Under the pieces are notes generated by a model. It was not told the DNA's origin. It saw nothing but the letters and a program-made list of their open reading frames with translations, and made no database searches. Below are positions 27,206 to 34,339 of a stretch of DNA of 64,000 nt, piece by piece; within the stretch, counting starts at the first letter, position 1, and every line of letters starts with the position of its first letter. The translations under genes were made by a program, and so were the position numbers. Location of the stretch: the NCBI GenBank assembly GCA_029309925.1, contig JARKND010000004.1, positions 620,001 through 684,000 on the forward strand, given 5' to 3'. This DNA is from Fulvivirgaceae bacterium JP3-4 (GTDB lineage Bacteria > Bacteroidota > Bacteroidia > Cytophagales > Cyclobacteriaceae).

Positions 27206-27694
27206 TCATTCTATTACACTTCCACCGCCAGGCTTTCTTCTGCGTTTTTCCCTGTGATAATTGGCTGCCTCATCTATTGAATGCGATCCGTACAGATCGT
27301 TTTCCTTTTTCGCCAGCGCAGACAGCCTCACGTAAAACTTTTTCAAAACGATCAGCTCCTGCTCGGTAAGGTCTTCGATTTCGATCAGACGGTTGCTGGC
27401 CTTCTCATTACAGGCAATCAGTTCATTCAGCTTAAGCTGAAGGGCAAGAGTGTCCTTGTTTTGCGTTTGCTGAATAGTGAACACCATCAGGAATGTTATA
27501 ATCGTGGTTCCGGTGTTGATGATGAGCTGCCATGTCGTGGAAAAACCGAAGAACGGCCCGGTGCATGCCCAGATGATGATGAAAATCGCAGCAGTAATAA
27601 ATGCTCGTGGTCGCCCTGCTGCGCGCGTCACAGCCGTGGCAGTTCTATCAAAAACTTTTGACGGGCCCATCTTACTTCGTGGTGTTTGTAACAT
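27206..27694 (-). CDS. low-affinity iron permease-like membrane protein
   Basis: The 162-residue protein has two membrane segments, one around AFITAAIFIIIWACTGPFFG and one around LIINTGTTIITFLMVFTIQQ, followed by TQNKDTLALQLKLNEL, the conserved core of the bacterial Fet4-like family (PF04120). It ends in a charged helix and a basic tail. Despite the family name, iron transport is unproven for these short bacterial members. An ATG at codon 9 is an alternative start. It is convergent with the lipoprotein gene, with a terminator in between. Confidence 0.9.
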   Translation of the reverse strand: MLQTPRSKMGPSKVFDRTATAVTRAAGRPRAFITAAIFIIIWACTGPFFGFSTTWQLIINTGTTIITFLMVFTIQQTQNKDTLALQLKLNELIACNEKASNRLIEIEDLTEQELIVLKKFYVRLSALAKKENDLYGSHSIDEAANYHREKRRRKPGGGSVIE

Positions 27695-28146
27695 AGCAAT
27701 TCATTTAACCCTAAGTTACAATCAACCCCTCACATCCCCAATGCAGGCGCTTCGTTCAGGATGACTCCTCCGTCAAACCTATCCCCTGATCCTTCTCTTG
27801 AAATAAGTCTATGCACACATGTTTTTGGGCGTGCCCCTGGGGGCCCACTCCCTTCGTTATGGGTCGCGTTTACAATTCCAACAATCCACCACAGTCAGTG
27901 TCTGTGGGCTTGGCGTCACGCTGAGCGTCTGCTGTCGTCATCCATAAAATGCGTCACCCATTGTGGAGGCCCATCCCGATAGCTATCGGCACGGTTTCCG
28001 CTCCAACTGCTCACGCAGCCGCCTTCGGTCAATGAGCATCGCACGGTGCATGGTCGGACTCGCAGCTTCCGGACCCTGATACGTGAACACTACCAATCGT
28101 CACAGATAGCTGGGTCCCTGGACCCGCTGCGAAACGGAAAACAAAA
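27695..28146. other. 452-nt GC-rich spacer with palindromes
   Basis: No gene is supported. The spacer is richer in G and C than its surroundings and holds several palindromes: a GGGCGTGCCCC-type cluster near 27828-27850 and the perfect 14-nt palindrome CCGATAGCTATCGG at 27976-27989. From memory, such GC-rich palindromic strings occur repeatedly between genes in Bacteroidota, so this is probably a decayed repeat element, not a regulatory region. A plus-strand frame at 27761-27982 has no protein-like features. Confidence 0.5.
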
Positions 28147-28169
28147 AAAGTCAGGACCAGCCTGACTTT
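28147..28169 (-). terminator. rho-independent terminator
   Basis: Perfect 9-bp stem AAAGTCAGG (28147-28155) and CCTGACTTT (28161-28169) with a 5-nt loop. On the minus strand it is followed by a run of T and lies 22 nt after the DUF892 stop codon. Confidence 0.93.
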
Positions 28170-28191
28170 CCGAAACTTTCGGTCTGAATGA

Positions 28192-28758
28192 TTACTCTTC
28201 CACTTCCTGAGTTGCAGATTCATTGATATTGTTTTCTGCCAGTGTCGTCAGAAGCTGATCCGTCTCTTTCTCTTCTTCCAACGTCTCCCCTAACAGGTTT
28301 CCTATTTCTTCCATACCAAGCGTTTTAGCTACCTGCGCAAGTCCTCCGTAAGATGCAATCTCGTAATGTTCGATCTTCTGCGCTCCGATTATCAACCCTA
28401 CATCACGCGTTGACGTTCCGGCTTCTGTGTCTTCGATCACAGATTGCGCCTCCTTCACAAGGCCCTCCATCGCTTCGCATTTCTTGCCGCGGGGTTTCTC
28501 TCCCAGGAGCTCGAATACCTGCTCAAGTCTTGCAACCTGCTCCTGCGTCACCGCAAGGTGGTCTTCAAATGCAGTCGCCAGTTCTTCGGACGTTGCTGCC
28601 TTTTGCATCTTAGGTAATGCTTTTACCAGGTGCTTTTCGGCCCAATAAATATCTCTAAGTTCATCCAGAAACAACTCCTGCAACATAGAATCGTTTTGCT
28701 CTTTGGTTGGCGCGGCCTGTGACTTTGAAGCAGCGCTCGTTCTTTTTGTCTTTTGCAT
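28192..28758 (-). CDS. DUF892 ferritin-like protein (YciE/YciF type)
   Basis: Starting at 28758 (MQKTKRTSAASKSQ), the 188-residue product has a basic, low-complexity lead and then a ferritin-like four-helix bundle: LFLDELRDIYWAEKHLVKAL, EDHLAVTQEQVARLEQVFEL, AQKIEHYEIASYGGLAQVAK and LEEEKETDQLLTTLAE. Glu and His residues in these helices match the di-metal site of the YciE/YciF family, induced by osmotic and other stress in enterobacteria. A 17-codon longer start (28809) is less likely. A strong terminator follows. Confidence 0.93.
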   Translation of the reverse strand: MQKTKRTSAASKSQAAPTKEQNDSMLQELFLDELRDIYWAEKHLVKALPKMQKAATSEELATAFEDHLAVTQEQVARLEQVFELLGEKPRGKKCEAMEGLVKEAQSVIEDTEAGTSTRDVGLIIGAQKIEHYEIASYGGLAQVAKTLGMEEIGNLLGETLEEEKETDQLLTTLAENNINESATQEVEE

Positions 28759-28854
28759 ATACTGATATTTAAGTAAATGATCGGCTGTAACGGAAGTGTT
28801 AATCCGCACAGGTCGAAAAACGCAAAAGAACTATGCCTCGAAAAATGTGTAGTA

Positions 28855-29202
28855 TTATTCCAGTTTCAGATCCTTCCGAAGTTTTTTCGGAAGTTTGTCC
28901 CGCACCATCTCGTAGGATTGACGGAGATGATGTTCCCACTCTTTCTTTTTGAGGACGGACGGTTTTGTGACCAGAATCCATTTATGCCTCGCCATGTACG
29001 GGGCAGGTTCCATGCCGTCCTGGTTAGACATTTCTTCAAATTCGTCATCCGATACTTTGAAGGAAGCGGTGAACGGTGGCTCAAGTCCTGTAACGCAAAA
29101 CATTTTCGAACCGACACAAAAGCAGAGATCGTGTCCCCACTTGATATCCTCCGTCACTGCTGGTAGCGTGCTGCAAAATGCGCGAAGGAAGTCTATGCTC
29201 AT
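28855..29202 (-). CDS. MmcQ/YjbR-family protein
   Basis: The 115-residue protein has the MmcQ/YjbR pattern: FCSTLPAVTEDIKWGHDLCF near the start, FCVTGLEPPFTASFKVSDDE, and MARHKWILV followed by a helical end with QSYEMVRDKLPKKLRK. The fold is a double-wing type often described as DNA-binding; no specific role is known. It is divergent from kdsB, with an 82-nt shared upstream region. Confidence 0.92.
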   Translation of the reverse strand: MSIDFLRAFCSTLPAVTEDIKWGHDLCFCVGSKMFCVTGLEPPFTASFKVSDDEFEEMSNQDGMEPAPYMARHKWILVTKPSVLKKKEWEHHLRQSYEMVRDKLPKKLRKDLKLE

Positions 29203-29284
29203 GACAGTTGATTTAGACTGCCAAATTACCGATTTCCTGTTAATTTAGGGTCTTCGATCAGTCAACAAATTGGCCGCACCCCAC

Positions 29285-30040
29285 ATGAAGAAGTCTATCA
29301 CCGGTATAATCCCCGCCCGTTATGCGTCTACCAGATTTCCCGGCAAGCCTCTTGTCGATATTGCGGGCAAAAGCATGATCCAGCGCGTATATGAACAGGC
29401 AAAAAAATGTGCTGCCCTGGATGACGTCATTGTCGCTACTGACGACAAGCGAATCTTCGAAGCTGTAGAGAATTTTGGCGGAAAAGTGTGTATGACTGCC
29501 GCCTCTCACCCCAGCGGTACAGATCGCTGTGCAGAAGTGGTTGCTGCCATGAAACTCGAATCGGATGCCGTTGTCAACATCCAGGGCGATGAACCCTTCA
29601 TTGATCCGAAACAAATTGAACTGGTTTGCAAGTGTTTTGACGACCATCGCACTGAACTTGCAACGCTGATTAAGAAAATCTCATTACCCGATATTTTATT
29701 TAACGCCAACAGTCCGAAAGTCATAATCGATTCGGATCAGTTTGCAATTTATTTCAGCCGTCATGCCATTCCGTTCGTGAGAGGAGTTGAAGAAAGCAAT
29801 TGGCTCGACCGTCATACTTTTTATCAGCATATCGGTATTTACGGTTATCGCGTAGATGTGCTGAAGAAGATCACAAAGCTCGCGCCATCGTCATTGGAGA
29901 AAGCAGAATCATTGGAGCAGTTGCGCTGGCTGGAACATGGATTCAAAATCAAAACCGCCATCACTTCCGGTGACACAATCGCCATCGACACACCGGAAGA
30001 TCTCGATAAGGTACTCCGAACCCTAACTGCTAACCGATGA
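29285..30040 (+). CDS. kdsB: 3-deoxy-manno-octulosonate cytidylyltransferase (CMP-Kdo synthetase)
   Basis: The 251-residue protein begins MKKSITGIIPARYASTRFPG, the classic nucleotide-binding start of KdsB, and carries DDVIVATDDKRI, HPSGTDRC, NIQGDEPFI and AIDTPEDLDK. It activates Kdo with CTP to CMP-Kdo for lipid A core assembly in the cytoplasm. I chose the ATG at 29285 over a TTG five codons upstream. Its stop overlaps the start of the DUF3667 gene in an ATGA, which suggests translational coupling. Confidence 0.96.
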   Translation: MKKSITGIIPARYASTRFPGKPLVDIAGKSMIQRVYEQAKKCAALDDVIVATDDKRIFEAVENFGGKVCMTAASHPSGTDRCAEVVAAMKLESDAVVNIQGDEPFIDPKQIELVCKCFDDHRTELATLIKKISLPDILFNANSPKVIIDSDQFAIYFSRHAIPFVRGVEESNWLDRHTFYQHIGIYGYRVDVLKKITKLAPSSLEKAESLEQLRWLEHGFKIKTAITSGDTIAIDTPEDLDKVLRTLTANR

Positions 30041-30789
30041 TTTGTGCTAATTGCAATGGCTCTGTTGAGGCAAGCTTTTGTCCAACATGTGGCCAGAAAA
30101 GTCACGTCCACCGGATTACGGTGAGCCATGTGATTCACGAAGGTGTTCATTCCGTCACCCATGCCGACAAAGGTTTTTTGCTGCTTGTAAAGGAGCTGTT
30201 AAAACGGCCCGGCTTTGTGGCAAAAGAATACATCGAAGGAAAACGAAAGCGCTATTTTAATCCGCTGAGTTTTCTCGTGATCTCATCTGCGCTCTTTGCT
30301 TATGGGAGCTCCGTAACCGGTTTTATGGACCGGCTCACCAGTGGTGGCGGATCCCAAAGGGCGGGCGGAAGACCGATCAGCGAACAATGGCGAGAGACAT
30401 ATCAGATCGTAACAAATTCCGGCAAGTGGTTACCACTCCTGTTTATCGCGCCATTGTTTGCGTTTCTAAGCTGGCTGTTCTTCATCCGTAAGAAATACAA
30501 CTATGCAGAAAACTTTGTATTGCATGCATTTATTTTTGGGGAGGCCGCGCTTTTCCGGCTCCTCGTTTTCATACCGTTGTTTCTGATTATTCCCGAGAGG
30601 ACATGGGTGCTGAATATGTTCGTCTACGAGGCATTTTTTCTGGTGTTCGTCACCATAGCCTACAAACAATTTTTCAATCAGCACCTGGCGCTGGTAATTT
30701 TGAAAGTGATTTTAATCCGGGTGTTGTTTGTTGTTCTCTTCTGGGCGTTGATCTATGGCTATGTGGTGGTGAAACACCTGGTAATTTGA
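30037..30789 (+). CDS. DUF3667 zinc-ribbon membrane protein
   Basis: The 250-residue protein has an N-terminal zinc-ribbon-like CANCNGSVEASFCPTCGQ (two CxxC pairs), then the DUF3667 segment GFLLLVKELLKRPG with FVAKEYIEGKRKRYFNPLSF, and four to five membrane helices. The family is common in Bacteroidota and its function is unknown. It shares an ATGA overlap with kdsB, so an envelope-related role is possible, but this is context only. Confidence 0.9.
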   Translation: MICANCNGSVEASFCPTCGQKSHVHRITVSHVIHEGVHSVTHADKGFLLLVKELLKRPGFVAKEYIEGKRKRYFNPLSFLVISSALFAYGSSVTGFMDRLTSGGGSQRAGGRPISEQWRETYQIVTNSGKWLPLLFIAPLFAFLSWLFFIRKKYNYAENFVLHAFIFGEAALFRLLVFIPLFLIIPERTWVLNMFVYEAFFLVFVTIAYKQFFNQHLALVILKVILIRVLFVVLFWALIYGYVVVKHLVI

Positions 30790-30813
30790 AATTTTAGCGT
30801 CTAAATTCTTAGC

Positions 30814-31830
30814 TTAGTCAGCGCGTGCGATTGCTGCCTTCTGAAGGTGCACCGTTTCTGCCAGGAAGTTTTCAATCTCCCGGTATACTCCCTCGACATC
30901 GTGAGACACAAGTGCGCCTCCGATAACGTGAGCCTCTGCACCTGGAATGGCTTTTTCCCTTTTCAGAGACTCAGGTGTTCCCAGTTTTTCGTGCATCTCA
31001 CGCATGGCGCTGACCTTCACCTCAGGATCCTGATGTTCTTCATCCTTATAATAATATAGCGTCAACGAAGGCTGCTTTATCTTAGCGAACGTTTCATCAG
31101 TCATTGTCGTCTCAATCAATTCCTGAAGCTGGACAACCGACTCGAGCCTGTATTTGCCATTCCAGTACTGAGATCTTTCGTTGGCCGGACCCGTATCGCG
31201 ATATTTTCCTCCCATTACAATTCGGGCTATGTAAAGCCCCCAAGGGTCGTTGGCCAGGAACGCTGCGGGATTGTTAATAGCAATATTGGGTGACATGTTT
31301 ACAAGTGCATGTACACGATCGGGAAATTCCGCAGCCAGTTTCAACGCCAGCGTGCCTCCGGTTGATGTGCTCACCACAATTACTTTCTCCCCGATCGCCT
31401 CCCCGATCGCCAGCGCTTCCTTGGCTGATTCCCACGCACGTTCAGCGGTGAAATACAAAAGTGCTTCGGTGGTATCAACACCGTGATCCGATATGCGAGA
31501 CAGGTATAAATTGCAGCCGAATTCCTTTGCCAGTCTCAGGTGGACGGGGTCGCCTTCTTTCTGACTTGCTGAAAATCCATGAAGGTAAACGATCGAGTAG
31601 GGCCTCTTAGCCCTTGTGGAATCAAACCAAACAATCCTTGCTTCGTTATCGGGCTTCAATTTATGTTGTTGTTCCTTGCTGCTGACATATTGTACAAGTC
31701 CGTCAGCTGAAGCCGGAACCGCAGGAGTGTCAGTGTTGTAATCCGGCTGATCAGGTGCTGGTCCGATGAAGTATAATCCAACTAACAGGATAATCGGGAA
31801 ACTGATCTTGATAAGTTTGCGCGAGCTCAT
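30814..31830 (-). CDS. alpha/beta hydrolase, membrane-anchored or exported
   Basis: The 338-residue protein has an N-terminal hydrophobic segment (KISFPIILLVGLYFIG) and an alpha/beta-hydrolase core: oxyanion loop YLHGFSASQKEG, nucleophile elbow VVSTSTGG (Ser at the first elbow position instead of Gly), acid residue region YYYKDEEHQD and catalytic His in LVSHDVEGV. It resembles carboxylesterase and monoglyceride lipase types; substrate unknown. It is convergent with DUF3667 and lies downstream of the TPR kinase gene with a gap of about 100 nt. Confidence 0.88.
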   Translation of the reverse strand: MSSRKLIKISFPIILLVGLYFIGPAPDQPDYNTDTPAVPASADGLVQYVSSKEQQHKLKPDNEARIVWFDSTRAKRPYSIVYLHGFSASQKEGDPVHLRLAKEFGCNLYLSRISDHGVDTTEALLYFTAERAWESAKEALAIGEAIGEKVIVVSTSTGGTLALKLAAEFPDRVHALVNMSPNIAINNPAAFLANDPWGLYIARIVMGGKYRDTGPANERSQYWNGKYRLESVVQLQELIETTMTDETFAKIKQPSLTLYYYKDEEHQDPEVKVSAMREMHEKLGTPESLKREKAIPGAEAHVIGGALVSHDVEGVYREIENFLAETVHLQKAAIARAD

Positions 31831-31936
31831 GGGAGGTTAATTGAATATTAAATGTCTTTTCGGCCACAACACCAATGACGTGAGTTCGTAAAGACAGGTG
31901 AAGATAGCGGGGTCGCTGATGAGAACCAAGCGAATG

Positions 31937-33877
31937 CTAGACTTCTACCGATTGCCTGACTGTCTTCAATGAAAATGTAAAGGTCGTACCACTTCCGGCC
32001 TTACTGGATACACGAATTGAGCCCTGGTTCTTCTCGAGGAATTCCTTGGTCAGCAGCAAGCCGATACCCATGCCCTTTTCTTTGTGGGTGCCTGGAGTTG
32101 TGAAGTGTGTGGCAGGGTCAAAAAGCTTTCCCAGGTCTGCTTCCCTAATACCGATTCCGGTGTCAATGATCGATACTTCGCATTCGTCACCTGCTTCTCT
32201 GGCGGTGATCTTTATTTCACCCTGTGTGCGGTTGAACTTCACTGCATTTGCGATCAGGTTTCGGAACACGAGACCGATGTGGTTCTTGTCTGCGTGGATT
32301 ACAAAACCTTCCGGAATAAGGTTGGAGATCTTTAGCTTTTTCTTTTCTGCCTGCTCTGCAAACAGATTGATCTTTTCATCTGCAATCGCGCGAAGGTCGA
32401 TACTTTCGGGGGCTGCGTTGATACCCCGTAGTTGCGTCTGCGCCCACAGCAGAAGATTGTCAAGATCGTCATAAACGGAATCAAGATTTCGTTTGAGCAC
32501 TTTCGTGATCTCCACAAACTCATCTTGTGTGAGCCCTGCAGTATTGACAATTTCCATCAGCGCTTTCAAACTTGCCACGGGGCTGCGAAGGTCATGACTG
32601 ATGATCGAGAACAGTTTGTCTTTGGTTGAATTCAGATTGCGCAGCTGCAGCGTCTGGTGCTGAATCTCGCGGTTTTTCTGTTGCAAAGAAATCCTTGCAT
32701 TTCGATTATGCCTGTTATTGTAGTAGAATACAAACGCCAGCACGCATAGGAGTGTAAGGCATCCAACGTAAAAATAGATCCAGACCTGCTTACGGTTGAG
32801 ATCTTTTTCCTTCAACTCGGCATCTTTCGTGAGCAACTCAATCTGTGCCTGTTTCATTTCCGTTTCAAAACGGATCTGCATCATGGCGATCTGCTCCTGC
32901 CCGCGCTGGTCATACAAAGAATCGTGCAGGGCAACGTACAGCGACTGATAATGATAGGCTTGTTTCAGATCGTTCAGCCCGAAGTAGATCTCAGAAAGAA
33001 GTTTATAAGCGCGTTCGAGTTCGTCCTTGAATCCGTAGGTCTTTGCCACTGCGATGTTGTCATGGAGGTAGTTGAGTGCTTCATCGTATTGTTTCATCGC
33101 ATGATAACTTTTCGCGATGCGATGCAGGACGGATGATTTCAAAAATGTATTATCGAGGCTGATCGCCATGTCATAGCACATGAAATATTTTTCAAGCGCT
33201 TCCTTGCTGTGATTTCTGTTAAATGCCACATCACCGAGTGTTCGCTGCGAGAATGCCACGAGGTAGCCTTCCTTTGCTTCTTTACCCAGTACCAGCGCCT
33301 TCCCCGCAAAGAACGCTGCAGAATCGAGCTTGTTCAGCCCCTTGAAAGTATAGGCAATGTTGTTATAGCATCGCGCCATGGTCTTCAGATCATGCGTTTT
33401 GTAAGCCATGGCGTATGCATTCTTGAAAAAGCGAATGGCGTCATCAAATCGCTTTTGTTCGTAGTTGATTGCTGCGATATTGATCAGACACCGTGCGATG
33501 CCGCGGGTGTTCTTCAGTGACTCATTGAGTTTGAGTGCTTCTGTGGAAACAGCAAGCGATTTCGAAAAATCACCTCTTCGATAAAGCACCCACCCGAGAT
33601 TCTCCAGCGACAAAGCGTAACCGTTCTTATAATTGAGAAGCTCGGCAAGCTCTGCAGCCTGTTGCGCATAGGTGAACGCTTTGTTGTTATCCTTTTCGCG
33701 CACTGCATCGACAAGCTGATTCAGCAACCAGACTTTTGTCGTATCAGATGGGACCGAACGCACAAGACTTTCCAGGCTGTCAACCTTACCTGTTTGAGAA
33801 AAACCAGGAAGTGCAAGAGCGGTGAGTGCACCTACTAAAAGAATCGTCTTCAAAGGCATTAAACCTGCTAAGTTCAT
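31937..33877 (-). CDS. TPR-sensor histidine kinase
   Basis: The 646-residue protein has a signal peptide (ALTALALPGFSQ), six or more tetratricopeptide repeats at about 45-330, a short coiled coil, a membrane helix (WIYFYVGCLTLLCVLAFVFY, about residues 373-392), HisKA with H428 in IISHDLRSPVASLK, and HATPase with SIIDTGIGI and KGMGIGLLL. This periplasmic-TPR design is widespread in Bacteroidota. No response regulator is adjacent, so it is an orphan kinase here. The second Met at 33859 is an alternative start. Confidence 0.93.
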   Translation of the reverse strand: MNLAGLMPLKTILLVGALTALALPGFSQTGKVDSLESLVRSVPSDTTKVWLLNQLVDAVREKDNNKAFTYAQQAAELAELLNYKNGYALSLENLGWVLYRRGDFSKSLAVSTEALKLNESLKNTRGIARCLINIAAINYEQKRFDDAIRFFKNAYAMAYKTHDLKTMARCYNNIAYTFKGLNKLDSAAFFAGKALVLGKEAKEGYLVAFSQRTLGDVAFNRNHSKEALEKYFMCYDMAISLDNTFLKSSVLHRIAKSYHAMKQYDEALNYLHDNIAVAKTYGFKDELERAYKLLSEIYFGLNDLKQAYHYQSLYVALHDSLYDQRGQEQIAMMQIRFETEMKQAQIELLTKDAELKEKDLNRKQVWIYFYVGCLTLLCVLAFVFYYNNRHNRNARISLQQKNREIQHQTLQLRNLNSTKDKLFSIISHDLRSPVASLKALMEIVNTAGLTQDEFVEITKVLKRNLDSVYDDLDNLLLWAQTQLRGINAAPESIDLRAIADEKINLFAEQAEKKKLKISNLIPEGFVIHADKNHIGLVFRNLIANAVKFNRTQGEIKITAREAGDECEVSIIDTGIGIREADLGKLFDPATHFTTPGTHKEKGMGIGLLLTKEFLEKNQGSIRVSSKAGSGTTFTFSLKTVRQSVEV

Positions 33878-34283
33878 TCGCTATAACGATTGCAACTAAC
33901 GCAACCGGCAATTGATTTACTGCGAAAAAGCGTGTTAAATCCTACATAATGCCTGTCTGGCAGGTTTGCACAGTTTTCCAGTTTTTAATGCCTTCACAAA
34001 TTCTTTGTTTAACGAACAAGGCTTATTCACAGGCATTTTTGAAACATAAATTCAACGAGCTTCCCGTCAAACCGGGCTACCGGGATTACCGCACTAGTCC
34101 TATTTATCTATCAAATACCTGTGATTGGGTATTTAGATGATGAGCGTAAACGGCTGCGCGTGTGTGGATTTCAGAGGTTGATTTTCTTTTCACAGTGGTT
34201 TCTGCGAACGCGGTATTTTTCTTACTTCCTTCTGCACATCATTTATGGTGTGCCTCCAGTTTCGTGCTTAGGCCAGAATAAAA
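33878..34283. other. spacer between two minus-strand genes
   Basis: No gene is supported. The right part lies beyond the terminator of the metalloprotease; the left part should carry the promoter of the TPR kinase. It contains an inverted repeat AAATACC (34113-34119) and GGTATTT (34128-34134) that could be an operator, and a CCTGTCTGGCAGG string near 33950 of a kind often scattered between genes in this phylum. Confidence 0.45.
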
Positions 34284-34307
34284 ATGGCTGTCGATCCCGA
34301 CAGCCAT
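34284..34307 (-). terminator. rho-independent terminator
   Basis: Perfect 10-bp stem ATGGCTGTCG (34284-34293) and CGACAGCCAT (34298-34307) with a 4-nt loop, followed on the minus strand by TTTTATTC. It lies 32 nt after the metalloprotease stop codon. Confidence 0.93.
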
Positions 34308-34339
34308 CTTGTAATTTGATCGATCGACTGAACTTCTCA

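Noticed and set aside
33949-34140. Plus-strand frame of 63 codons between the TPR kinase and the metalloprotease
   Set aside because: It has no family features, and its span includes a palindromic spacer string and the 34113-34134 inverted repeat.
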